From Propioniciclava soli (GTDB lineage Bacteria; Actinomycetota; Actinomycetes; Propionibacteriales; Propionibacteriaceae), in assembly GCF_014858005.1 (NCBI RefSeq), contig NZ_JACYOT010000009.1, positions 1-64,000 of the forward strand: a stretch of 64,000 nt of DNA, written 5' to 3'. Each line of letters begins with the position of its first letter. The stretch's first letter is position 1. The notes under the pieces are model-generated. The model ran no database searches. It was not told the origin of the DNA and worked only from the letters and a program-made list of their open reading frames with translations. Below are positions 17,035-25,092 of the stretch, one piece after another. The position numbers and the translations under genes were made by a program.

Positions 17035-18642
17035 TCAGCGGGTGATCGTGATGGTGTCGCTCGTGCTGTACTGCGTCCACACCTCGTTGGTCGCCGCCAC
17101 CTGGACCGTGGTGGTCACCGAGCCGTTGTCGGGATCGATGGTCACCAAGCGGGTCGGGTTGGCCGTGGTCGAGTGGAACGTTCCGAGGAAGTTCAGGATC
17201 TTGTTCCCGTTGACGCCCGTGCTTGTCGTGCGCGCGCCGTTGCCGACGTGGCCCGCAAACACCATCTTGATGTTCGGGTGCAGCTTCACCAGGTTGTCGA
17301 ACATGTACTGGCCCGTAGTGGCGCCATAGCCCCCGTTGGACTGCTCGATCCCGCCCCCGCCGTTGAGGTAGGAGTGCGACTGCACGATGACGTTGTGGTC
17401 CGGGTGCGACGCGACGACGTTCGAGCCCCACGCGACCACGTCCTTGCGGGGGAACATCTCCAGCGTGAGCACGAGCCACTTGGTGCCGGACGCCTCGAAC
17501 GTCGTCCACATGTTGTCGACCTTCCCGGCCTCGAACACGCCTCCGACGTTCTTCGTCTTCGCCAGCGGGAAGGCCTTGTTGAAGGCGTCCGTGTTGCGGA
17601 CGAGCTTCCAACTCTGGCACTCGGCCGCGAAGCGCTCCACGCACTCCGGGTTGCCGACGTAGGCGGACCCGCCGTAGCCGCGGCTACCGTCAACGCCGTT
17701 GTGGCCCACCACTGCGGTGTCGTGGTTGCCGATGGCCCACGCGTAGGGGATCTGCGCCTGGTCGAGCGTGTTCGCTGCTTCCTTGGCCTTGTCCAGCTGA
17801 CTTGGGACGAGCCAGCCCCAGTCGGTGACGTCACCGGTGTGCAGCACGTAGCGGAGGTTGAGCTCGGAGCGCTTCCCCACCAGCCACTGGGCACGCTGCG
17901 AGAGGCGCTGGTCATCGGCGCGGTGAACCTCGGTCTGGCTGTCGGGGATCACGGCCACGGTGAAGGAGCCAGCCCCGGGTTGGGGCTGGGGCGCCGGAGG
18001 CTCGGGAGCGGGAGCCGGGGGTTCAGGCGCCGGAGCGGGCGGCTCGGGCGCGGGTGCCGGCGGCTCCGGGGCCGGGGGCTCCGGGCTGGGGGCCGGTGTG
18101 TCGACGGGCTTGATGTGAAAGACGGCGCCCTGGTCGGTCCAGCCCGCATCCTTCAGGGCCGCGATTTCGCTGGCCTCGGTAGCGACGCGGTAGTTCGCGC
18201 CCTTGTTGAGGCGGTGTACCGGCACAGTGCAACTCGCCGGCTCGCTCGGGGCGTAGAAGCTCACCTGCTGCACGGCGAAGCCCTGGGCTCCCGCGCGCTG
18301 GATGTCGGCGTCACCCACCGCCCACATGAAGTCGGCGGTCTTGGCGTTGTACATCCGGGTGACGGCCTCTCCGCCCTTCTCGTCGGTGGAGGCACTCCCG
18401 ATGGCCCCGTTGTCATCAACAAACCCGTACTTGAGCTGGGAGCCTGCGGACTCGCCCGACCAGCGGGTGAGGAGGTCCGTCTGGCGGCCCGGGTTGGTGG
18501 TCCAGTACACGTTCGTGGAGAGCGCACTGCACACCGCCTCGTCCGCGGAGGCCTGCGACACCGGCAGGGCGGCGAGGAGCCCCGCGCACAACGAACTGGT
18601 GGTGATGAGTGCGGCGATGCGCGCACGTCGGACCTGCAACAT
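17035..18642 (-). CDS. Secreted metallophosphoesterase with N-terminal DUF5648-like region
   Basis: A 535-residue exported protein with a signal peptide at 1-33 (cleavage after A-S-A). Residues ~38-178 resemble DUF5648-type repeats ('VPVHRLNKGANYRVATE' followed by 'LKDAGWTDQGAVFHI'). Residues ~180-226 are a Pro-Glu-Ala repeat linker (E-P-P-A-P-A-P units). The calcineurin-like phosphoesterase domain follows (~228-520) with I-P-D-S-Q, G-D-V-T-D-W-G, G-N-H-D, S-H-S-Y and G-H-V-G-N. The last motif replaces the usual G-H-x-H, so one metal ligand is altered. Substrate unknown; it would act outside the cell. The ATG at 18642 follows AGGGGGG by 5-6 bases, and the longer frame upstream lacks a ribosome site and would hide the signal peptide. 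A poly-AT stretch just upstream (18690-18720) may hold the promoter. Confidence 0.88.
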   Translation of the reverse strand: MLQVRRARIAALITTSSLCAGLLAALPVSQASADEAVCSALSTNVYWTTNPGRQTDLLTRWSGESAGSQLKYGFVDDNGAIGSASTDEKGGEAVTRMYNAKTADFMWAVGDADIQRAGAQGFAVQQVSFYAPSEPASCTVPVHRLNKGANYRVATEASEIAALKDAGWTDQGAVFHIKPVDTPAPSPEPPAPEPPAPAPEPPAPAPEPPAPAPEPPAPQPQPGAGSFTVAVIPDSQTEVHRADDQRLSQRAQWLVGKRSELNLRYVLHTGDVTDWGWLVPSQLDKAKEAANTLDQAQIPYAWAIGNHDTAVVGHNGVDGSRGYGGSAYVGNPECVERFAAECQSWKLVRNTDAFNKAFPLAKTKNVGGVFEAGKVDNMWTTFEASGTKWLVLTLEMFPRKDVVAWGSNVVASHPDHNVIVQSHSYLNGGGGIEQSNGGYGATTGQYMFDNLVKLHPNIKMVFAGHVGNGARTTSTGVNGNKILNFLGTFHSTTANPTRLVTIDPDNGSVTTTVQVAATNEVWTQYSTSDTITITR

Positions 18643-18768
18643 GTGGTTCCCCCCTGGATGGCCCGCCGTCCGGGCCCGAATGCTGAAGATACTCAACGAT
18701 TTCTCAGAAAAAGTGTAGTGAGTCGGACGAGTTGTTGTCACCCAACCGGGGGATGTTGCCAAACCGTG

Positions 18769-19785
18769 TCACTTGGTGGCGGCGCTGTCCGACCGGCGGT
18801 ACTCGACCAGCCCGTAGCCCATCCCCCCGGCTGCCAGCCCCAGCCCGCGCATGGCGAGCCACGGCGCCCGGGCGCGGTCGCGGGGAGACCGCCGCACCAA
18901 CCCGCGCAGGTAGAGCAGTCCGGAAGCCGGCACCCGCGCCAGACCGCCACCCACGAGCCGCGCCCGTGTGGCCGCGCGGCGCAGCGGGGTGTCGGCGATG
19001 CTCAGGTCCACCCGCGCGGCGGCCCCCGCGTGGCTGAAGGCGCGCTGCAGCACCCAGCGGCGCGTCGTCCGGTCCACGGGGACCAGGTCGGTGGCGCGCG
19101 CCTCCTCGCACCACAGGAGCCGTCCGCCGCGGTGGGTGAGCTGGCGGGTGAACAGAGTGTCCTCACCGCCCTTCAGGCCGAGGCTCGCATCGAACGACAC
19201 GCCCAGGCGATCGACCTGGGCCAGGTCCAGCAGCAGGCTCCCCGCGCCGGCCGCTTGCACCGGCGTCCCGGTGGGGAGCGAACGCCGCACGAAGAAGCCG
19301 CCCGCCACCACCCAGTCCGAAGGCGCTGCCTGGTAGGCCGGCAGGACGCGCCCGGCCACGCCAGCCGGGCGGTCGAAGCGGACCCACGTGGACACCAGAT
19401 GGGCCAGCCAGCCTGTCTCTGGGTGCTCGTCGTCGTCGATGAACGCCAGCAGCGCGCCGGCGGGGGCGGCCTCCAGCGCCGCCTGGCGGGCCGCCGCGAT
19501 GCCGGGGGTGGGCTCGTGGACGTAGGCCACGCCGGGCACCTCGGCGGCGGCGAGCCGGGCGGAGGCGTCCGGATCGTTGTCGACCACCAGCACGCAGGAG
19601 CCCTCGGGCAGGTCCCCCAGGGTGGCCAGCTGATCGGTGAGCAACGGCAGAGCGTCGGCGAGCAGTTCGGGGCGCTTGTAGGTGAGGAGGCCGATGACGA
19701 CCGGCCGGTCCAGCGGCCCGACGTCCGGAGTGTCGCCGGCGGCGGCCTCGTTGCACTCTGGTCCTGCGTCAGCGTCCTCGCTCAT
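18769..19785 (-). CDS. Family 2 glycosyltransferase
   Basis: A 338-residue GT2 (GT-A fold) enzyme. Marks in order are 'VVIGLLTYKRPELL', 'VLVVDNDPDASARL', 'EPTPGIAAARQAAL' and the metal-binding 'LLAFIDDDEHPE', with 'LKGGEDTLFTRQLTHRGGRLLWCEEA' later. The C-terminal ~90 residues contain basic and hydrophobic stretches that may touch the membrane. The ATG at 19785 follows GGAGAAAGG; 18 further upstream codons in frame are probably not used. It lies near but outside the EPS operon and probably has its own promoter, so it may act on the same polymer or another glycan. Confidence 0.87.
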   Translation of the reverse strand: MSEDADAGPECNEAAAGDTPDVGPLDRPVVIGLLTYKRPELLADALPLLTDQLATLGDLPEGSCVLVVDNDPDASARLAAAEVPGVAYVHEPTPGIAAARQAALEAAPAGALLAFIDDDEHPETGWLAHLVSTWVRFDRPAGVAGRVLPAYQAAPSDWVVAGGFFVRRSLPTGTPVQAAGAGSLLLDLAQVDRLGVSFDASLGLKGGEDTLFTRQLTHRGGRLLWCEEARATDLVPVDRTTRRWVLQRAFSHAGAAARVDLSIADTPLRRAATRARLVGGGLARVPASGLLYLRGLVRRSPRDRARAPWLAMRGLGLAAGGMGYGLVEYRRSDSAATK

Positions 19786-19939
19786 TTCGGCCTTTCTCCG
19801 GGGCCGCCAGTCTAGGACGCCCGCCGCTCGGCCGGCCACGGCGGGACCCGCTGGCCGCGGGACGGCTGGTCGCCCTTATGACCGACCCCCGCCGCCAGCC
19901 CGATTCCGCGCCAGCGACGCCGATCGCAACGTGGCCGCC

Positions 19940-20264
19940 GGGTCAACAACGCGGCCTTCGGCGAGGGATGCGTTGACGCGAGTGAGCACGCCGAGCGCCT
20001 CCTGGCGGCGCTGGCCGCCAAGCGCCTGGTCGAGTTGGTGACCTCGGGGAGGACATCATCCTCGGCGTCGGGAGGCGCCGCCGACGTGTTCGCCTACATC
20101 GACCGGCCCTGCACCTCGAATGGGCCCACTGAATGCTCAATGGCCGACTCGAGCACTTCCGCGGGCTCGGCCCTCTGCCTCCGAAACCTCGCCACCTGCA
20201 TTGCACGCAGTCTCCTCGAGACCGGCGGTTTCAGACCCCGACCACACCGCGGATGTGATGAGCC
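19940..20264 (+). pseudogene. Decayed ISL3-family transposase C-terminus and right IS end
   Basis: The plus strand encodes a recognisable ISL3 tail: 'AADVFAYIDRPCTSNGPTE', then 'GSALCLRNLATCIARSLLE' followed by T-G-G-F-R-P. Between these blocks the expected I-N-G-R-L-E-H-F-R-G occurs in a shifted frame (about 20130-20165), so two compensating indels are present. The right end at 20264 reads ...GTGATGAGCC. Its reverse complement GGCTCATCAC resembles the terminal GGCTCTTCAC of the intact ISL3 element at 23282, but the protein is a different ISL3 lineage. The left part of the element is missing. Confidence 0.7.
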
Positions 20265-20303
20265 ACCAAAGCAGCCGTACCCGGAGGACCCCAACTCCCA
20301 ACC

Positions 20304-20744
20304 CAACTGACCACACTCCTCACCCAACGTGCCGACGTTGCCCGCCCGGTCGAGGAGATCCTTGATGCCCACCATCTCTCCGAACTCCTGATCCGCCTTC
20401 CCCACTACCAGACACCTGGCGGCCTACGCCGGCCCAGCCCCCATCACCCGCCGATCCGGGTCCAGCATCCGCGGCTGATTCCCCTCCATCGCCGGCAACA
20501 AACGACTCAAACACGCCCTCTGCCCATCCGCCGTCGCATCCCTCCACGGCCCCACCTCACGCGCCTGATGCGACCGCACAACGCAAGGACACAACACCGC
20601 CCTCATCTGCCTCGCCCGACGCCGCTGCGACGTCCTCCACGCCATGCTCCCCAACCACACACCCCCAACGAAACCCGAACCTCACCGTGGCTCGACACAA
20701 CCCATAGGGACGCCCCTGTGGATCATCAACGACAGGGGCAGTAA
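20304..20744 (+). pseudogene. Decayed IS110-family transposase C-terminus
   Basis: The reading passes through three frames. First comes 'QRADVARPVEEILDAHHLSE', continuing L-L-I-R-L-P. Then 'HLAAYAGPAPITRRSGSSIR' with an in-frame TGA, continuing 'NKRLKHALCPSAVASLHG', a second TGA after S-R-A, and 'TALICLARRRCDVLHAML'. The last piece is 'LDTTHRDAPVDHQRQGQ' ending at the TAA of 20742-20744. This order is the C-terminal (Tnp20) half of IS110-type transposases. At least two stops and two frameshifts make it non-functional. It abuts the ISL3 remnant directly, so one element probably landed beside or in the other. Confidence 0.75.
20712..20739 (-). terminator. Candidate terminator hairpin downstream of the lipoprotein gene
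   Basis: Arms GCCCCTG (20712-20718) and CAGGGGC (20733-20739) flank a 14-base loop, ~70 bases past the end of the minus-strand lipoprotein gene at 20806. It overlaps the tail of the IS110 remnant. There is no T tract, so it could equally be a remnant structure of the IS. Confidence 0.3.
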
Positions 20745-20805
20745 GTCATACCGAGCCCGGCGAACGGCAACCTCGACCACCGGGTCACCCAGAAGGCAAC
20801 GGGAG

Positions 20806-21360
20806 TCAGCGCGTCCCGGGATCGGGCGACGGTGCCACCGGCGTGGCGCAGTAGGTGAATTCTCCCTGCGCTGCGGCGTGGTAGCTGGCTGGCCGGCCGT
20901 CGACGGTCAGCACCAGCTGACGTCCGGGCACGAGCGCCTGGGTGTACATCATGCCGGGCTGGGGGCAGCCGAGGCTGCCGTCGCGCCACGTGACGTCGGC
21001 GTAGCCGGCCACCGTGACCTCGTCCTCCGGGACGCCGGCCCGCGCGGCCTCGTCGACCACCGCCTGGCGCACGTCCGGATCGTCGGTGATGCCGGCCGGC
21101 AGGGCCGTGGGCAGTGAACCGGGATCGGGCGCGATCGTGAGGTCGGGCATGGGTGTGAACTCGGGGCGCACGGCGGTCTCCGTCGGGTCGGGCGTGGGCG
21201 AGGTGGTCGGGTCGGGAGAGGCGCCCGGGTCGGGTGCCAGCGTCACGGGGGCGTCCGGGGCCGGGGTGGTCGAGGGCTCACCCGAGGCGCACCCGGTGAG
21301 GGCCAGGCCGCAGGCGAGGGCGACGGCGAACGGGGTGGTCAGCTTCGCGCGGGGCGTCAT
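20806..21360 (-). CDS. Lipoprotein with conserved 'GCPQPGMMYTQALVPG' domain
   Basis: A 184-residue lipoprotein with signal peptide and lipobox L-T-G-C (Cys 24). A Pro/Thr/Asp repeat linker (~residues 27-85, P-D-P-T units) follows. The ~100-residue C-terminal domain contains 'DGSLGCPQPGMMYTQALVPG' and ends with 'YHAAAQGEFTYC'. That Cys-containing pattern is conserved in many small exported bacterial proteins of unknown function; an internal disulfide between the two Cys is likely. The ATG at 21360 follows AGGAGG by 5 bases, which rejects the longer frame. No function can be assigned. Confidence 0.8.
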   Translation of the reverse strand: MTPRAKLTTPFAVALACGLALTGCASGEPSTTPAPDAPVTLAPDPGASPDPTTSPTPDPTETAVRPEFTPMPDLTIAPDPGSLPTALPAGITDDPDVRQAVVDEAARAGVPEDEVTVAGYADVTWRDGSLGCPQPGMMYTQALVPGRQLVLTVDGRPASYHAAAQGEFTYCATPVAPSPDPGTR

Positions 21361-21539
21361 CGGTGCCTCCTGTTCGTGGATCCTCCAGTGTAGATCTGCA
21401 GGGTCCACGCAACGGCGGACGCCGGCGTTGCAGCTCGGGGCGTCCTGCAACGAGCTCTGAGGGTGGGGCGCGCGGCCAGCGCAGCCCAGGCGATGGGTGT
21501 CGACGCGGCCACCTGCTCCCCGTCCATCTCGGGCGCTGG

Positions 21540-21654
21540 ACGTTACCGTTTCGTGACAGCAGATCCTTGACAGCTCTGGCGGGTAGGGAGCACTATTTTA
21601 TCGCTACACAGGCAGAGGGGCCCGTGTAGGGATCGCGAAGGGGTGATCTGCAGC
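21540..21654 (+). promoter_or_regulatory. Probable promoter/operator region of the ABC importer-GH2 locus
   Basis: TTGACA at 21567-21572 is followed by an 18-base spacer and CACTAT at 21591-21596, in an AT-richer patch. Just upstream, 21540-21554 is a 15-base pseudo-palindrome with outer ACG/CGT and inner AC/GT, a possible LacI-type operator. Downstream, CTACAC (21604-21609) and GTGTAG (21624-21629) can pair as a leader hairpin or second operator. AAGGGG at 21639-21643 is the ribosome site. All assignments come from sequence pattern only. Confidence 0.45.
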
Positions 21655-22635
21655 ATGGCTCTACTCATCGGCAGGGAGAGTGCGCCACCGGGGTCGGGAA
21701 CGCCCGTCCCGCAGCGCGGACGTCAGCCGTGGTCGACGACCCTTCGTCGCAGCGGGATGTTGCTGGCGATGTGCGCTCCGGCCATCATCTACTTCATCGT
21801 CTTCGCCTACGCGCCGATGCCCGGTGCATGGATCGCATTCACCAACTTCAACTACCGCGACGGCATCTTCGGCAGCCCGTTTGTCGGAATGCGAAACTTC
21901 GAGTTCCTCATCCGTTCCGGACAACTGTGGCTCCTGACGCGCAACACGGTCCTCTACAACTTGGCGTTCATCGTCATCGGCAACATCCTGCAGATAGCCC
22001 TGGCCGTCATGTTGAACGAGATCAGGTCGAAGTTCTTCAAGAAGGTCAGCCAGGCCGTCATGTTCCTGCCCTACTTCATCTCGGTCGTCCTGGTTGGAGT
22101 CATCGCCTTCAACCTGTTGAACTACGACACGGGAGCCATCAACTCGCTCATCACGGCAACGGGTGGCGACCCGGTGAGAATCTACTCCGATGCGGGCCTC
22201 TGGCCCTTCATCATCATCTTGGCGCACATCTGGCAGAGCACGGGCTACGGATCCATCGTCTACTTCGCGGCGATCATGGGTATCGACAACTCCATGTTCG
22301 AGGCAGCGGCGATCGATGGTGCCTCCGCCTGGCAGCGCATCCGCTACATCATCTTGCCCAGCCTCAAGCCCACCTTCGTCATCTTGTTGCTGTTCTCGCT
22401 GGGTGGCATTATGCGCGGCAACTTCGGGTTGTTCTGGAACTTGGTGGGGAACAACGCGGCACTGTTCTCCACCACCGACATCATCGAGACGTCCGTCTAC
22501 CGCATGATCATGTCGCAGAACAACTTCACGTCATCCACGGCGGTGGGCCTCTACCAGTCCCTCTTCGGCTTCGCACTCATCATGTTCGTCAACTGGGTCG
22601 TGCGCCGGATCAACCCCGACTACGCGCTGTTCTGA
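21655..22635 (+). CDS. LplB-type sugar ABC transporter permease
   Basis: A 326-residue inner-membrane permease with six predicted helices. The EAA loop reads 'EAAAIDGASAWQRIRYIILP', the site that contacts the ATPase. Closest by pattern to the LplB/YtcP group, which imports oligosaccharides or glycosides from complex polysaccharides. The ATG at 21655 lies 11 bases after AAGGGG; a GTG at 21643 overlaps that site and is less likely. It should pair with the permease starting at 22648, which is interrupted by an IS. No ATPase gene is present in the window, so a shared MsmX-type ATPase elsewhere is presumably used. Confidence 0.9.
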   Translation: MALLIGRESAPPGSGTPVPQRGRQPWSTTLRRSGMLLAMCAPAIIYFIVFAYAPMPGAWIAFTNFNYRDGIFGSPFVGMRNFEFLIRSGQLWLLTRNTVLYNLAFIVIGNILQIALAVMLNEIRSKFFKKVSQAVMFLPYFISVVLVGVIAFNLLNYDTGAINSLITATGGDPVRIYSDAGLWPFIIILAHIWQSTGYGSIVYFAAIMGIDNSMFEAAAIDGASAWQRIRYIILPSLKPTFVILLLFSLGGIMRGNFGLFWNLVGNNAALFSTTDIIETSVYRMIMSQNNFTSSTAVGLYQSLFGFALIMFVNWVVRRINPDYALF

Positions 22636-23273
22636 TTGGGAGCGACCATGACCACCACCATCAGGCCACGCAAGGTCAAGCTGGACAGCAGCGAGTACGT
22701 CCTGCGCGGCATCTCCTACCTCACCGTGACCCTGTTCACGATCTTCTGCGCCCTTCCATTCCTCCTGATCATCTCTGCCTCGCTGTCGAGCGAGTCCGAG
22801 ATCATGCGCAGCGGATTCGGACTGTGGCCCAAGGGGTTCACGTTCACCGCCTACGAGTTCATCTTTGCCTCGCCCCGCCAGATCGTCGGTTCCTACGTGG
22901 TGACGGTGGTGATGACCGTGCTGGGGACGGCGCTGGGGTTGTTCGTCATTGCCATGACCGGGTATGCGCTGAATCGGCAGGATTTTCCGTGGCGCAACCA
23001 CATCTCCTTCTTCATCTACTTCACCACGCTGTTCAGTGCGGGTTTGGCTCCGACCTACATCTGGGTCACCCGCTACCTCGGCCTGCGCGGGAGCTACCTC
23101 GCCGTTTTTCTGCAGCTATTGCTGTCCCCGTGGCTGATCATCTTGATGAAGAACTTCGCGCGGTCCATCCCCTTCGAGGTCGTCGAGTCGGGCAAGGTTG
23201 ACGGGGCGGGGGACTTCCGCATCTTCCTGCAGCTCGTGTTACCGATGATGAAGCCGGCACTGGCGACAATCGG

Positions 23274-23281
23274 ACTCTTCC
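23274..23281 (+). repeat. Left 8-bp target-site duplication ACTCTTCC
   Basis: Identical to 24757-24764 on the other side of the element. An 8-bp duplication is characteristic of the ISL3 family. Confidence 0.95.
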
Positions 23282-24756
23282 GGCTCTTCACAGTTGCGGT
23301 GGGGGTGAGGGCGACACGCCGTGAGCGGGGGTGACCTCGGGGTGGGGGTCGAGGCCCTCAGGATCAGGAACGACCAAGAACCCATTCCACGAGGACCTCG
23401 ACTGTGCCTGATCCTATGGCGTGTGCCTGGCACGCCAATACTGACGATTCCTGTTACTGCGCCAACTGTGACTTGTTGGTCGGCTTGCCCGGTCTGCACG
23501 TGGTCGGGGTGGACCGGGACGACGGCGGCGTGTTGAGGGTCACCGTGGAATCAGCGGTGCCGGTGATGGGCTGTCCCGCCTGCGGCGTGGTGGCACACAG
23601 TCACGGCCGCCGTACCGTGGCGCTGGTTGATACCCCCGCGTTCGGTGCACCGACCAAGTTGTTGTGGCGCAAGCGGACATGGGAGTGCATCGAGTCCTCG
23701 TGTCCGATGGGGGTGTTCACCGAGCAGGATCCCGCGGTCGCGGGCGAACGATCGGTGCTGACCACCAGGGCGTGCGTGTGGGCGATCGGACAGATGCGCC
23801 GCGAGCACGCGTCGGTGGCCGGGTTGGCCCGCCAGCTGGGAGTCGCGTGGAACACCGTCTGGACTGCGATCGGCCCGCTGCTCGCTGCGAAGGCGGCCGA
23901 CGAGTCCCGCTTCCACGGGGTCACCACCTTGGGGGTGGACGAGCACCTGTGGCACCACGTCAGCCCACGCAAGCGTGGCCCCAAGGAGTTGACCGGCATG
24001 GTCGATCTCACTCCTGACAAGGACGGAAACATTCACGCACGTCTGCTCGACCTGGTACCCGGCCGGTCCGGGACCGTCTACAAGACCTGGCTGAAGGCCC
24101 GGGGGAAGAAGTTCCGCGCCGGGGTGGAGGTGGCGACCCTGGACCCCTTCCGCGGGTACAAGAACGCCATCGATGACCAACTCGACGACGCCACCGCCGT
24201 CCTGGACGCCTTCCACATCGTGAAGCTCGGCACCAGCATGGTTGATGACGTGCGACGGCGCGTCCAGCAAGACACCCAAGGCCATCGCGGACGATCCGGC
24301 GACCCCCTCTACGGGATCCGCAACGTGCTGCGTGCCGGGGTGGAACACCTCACCGAACGCCAACATGCCCGCCTGGCAGCAGCGTTCGACGCCGATGAAC
24401 GTCACCTGGCAGTCGAGGTGGCATGGCAGTGTGCCCAACGACTCAGAGCCGTCTACCACCAAGAGACCCCCCAAGCCGGACGGGCCCTCGCCATCAAGGT
24501 TGTCGACGGCTTCGCGAGCTGCCCGATCCCCGAGGTCGCCCGCCTCGGCCGTACCCTCAAACAATGGAAGGACGCGTTTTTGGCCTACTTCGACACCGAC
24601 GGCGCCAGCAACGGCGGATGCGAAGCAGTCAACGGGCTCATCGAACTCCACCGCCGCATCGCCCGCGGCTTCCGCAACCGCGAGAATTACCGCCTCCGCA
24701 TGCTCCTGATCGCCGGCGGACTCGACCCCTCACCCCCACCGCAACTGTGAAGAGCC
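23282..24756 (+). mobile_element. Intact ISL3-family insertion sequence, 1475 bp
   Basis: The ends are exact 30-bp inverted repeats (23282-23311 and 24727-24756) starting GGCTCTTCACAGTTGCGG. They are flanked by the 8-bp direct repeats ACTCTTCC at 23274-23281 and 24757-24764. It carries one transposase gene whose TGA lies inside the right inverted repeat. Perfect ends, perfect target duplication and an uninterrupted transposase indicate a recent insertion. It disrupts an ABC permease gene. The older ISL3 remnant at ~20.0 kb shares the terminal GGCTC-TCAC pattern but not the same protein lineage. Confidence 0.96.
23404..24750 (+). CDS. ISL3-family transposase
   Basis: A 448-residue DDE transposase. 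The N-terminal zinc-finger region has paired Cys (C-x-C-A-N-C near residue 20 and C-P-A-C at ~57), followed by 'LWRKRTWECIESSC'. An HTH-like segment is at ~140. The catalytic domain has 'TLGVDEHLWHH' (first D), 'VATLDPFRGYKNAI' (second D) and a late E in 'GGCEAVNGLIELHRR'. The C-terminal 'ARGFRNRENYRLRMLL' is typical of ISL3. It starts at a GTG (23404). No frameshift or stop interrupts it, so it is probably active. Confidence 0.95.
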   Translation: MPDPMACAWHANTDDSCYCANCDLLVGLPGLHVVGVDRDDGGVLRVTVESAVPVMGCPACGVVAHSHGRRTVALVDTPAFGAPTKLLWRKRTWECIESSCPMGVFTEQDPAVAGERSVLTTRACVWAIGQMRREHASVAGLARQLGVAWNTVWTAIGPLLAAKAADESRFHGVTTLGVDEHLWHHVSPRKRGPKELTGMVDLTPDKDGNIHARLLDLVPGRSGTVYKTWLKARGKKFRAGVEVATLDPFRGYKNAIDDQLDDATAVLDAFHIVKLGTSMVDDVRRRVQQDTQGHRGRSGDPLYGIRNVLRAGVEHLTERQHARLAAAFDADERHLAVEVAWQCAQRLRAVYHQETPQAGRALAIKVVDGFASCPIPEVARLGRTLKQWKDAFLAYFDTDGASNGGCEAVNGLIELHRRIARGFRNRENYRLRMLLIAGGLDPSPPPQL

Positions 24757-24764
24757 ACTCTTCC
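24757..24764 (+). repeat. Right 8-bp target-site duplication ACTCTTCC
   Basis: Identical to 23274-23281; the permease reading frame resumes immediately after it. Confidence 0.95.
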
Positions 24765-25092
24765 TCGCTCTGGGGTACTGGAACGAATGGTATCTCTCGT
24801 CGTTGTACCTCGGCTCCACGGTCGAGTTCAAGCCTCTGCAGTACTACCTGTACAACATCATCAACACCGCGAATGCGCTGCGCAGCTCGGTGGCGGGAGC
24901 CAACGTCAGTATCTCCGATCTGCCCAGCAACACCCTGAAGATGGCGAGTGCGGTGGTGGCGACCGGCCCCATCGTCCTCCTCTACCCGTTCGTTCAGCGC
25001 TACTTCGTCACCGGCCTCACCGTCGGGGCGGTCAAGGGCTGACAACTCCATCCAGAACCGAACATCCGAAACAACGAGGTGAGGGAATACAC

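Larger units (their letters stand above)
22648..25042 (+). pseudogene. LplC-type sugar ABC permease, split by an ISL3 insertion
   Basis: The first part (22648-23281) encodes ~211 residues with four to five helices and ends in 'ALATIGLF'. The second part (24765-25042) continues exactly in sense with 'LALGYWNEWYLSSLYLGSTV' and ends 'VTGLTVGAVKG'. Removing the IS and one copy of the 8-bp target restores a single 303-codon reading frame, the usual length for the family. As assembled, translation runs 17 codons into the IS and stops at 23334. The EAA region ('VVESGKVDGAGDFRIFLQLV') lies before the break, but the last membrane segments are lost. The ATG at 22648 follows GGGAG. The importer should therefore be inactive in this isolate unless the IS excises. 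Confidence 0.92.

Noticed and set aside
17960-18110. Possible short repeat array
   Set aside because: The repeats are the in-frame Pro-Glu-Ala linker of the metallophosphoesterase. No CRISPR-like spacer pattern occurs anywhere in the window.
20035-20310. Plus-strand frame of 91 codons taken as a small gene
   Set aside because: Its sequence is the frameshifted tail of an ISL3 transposase, not an independent gene.
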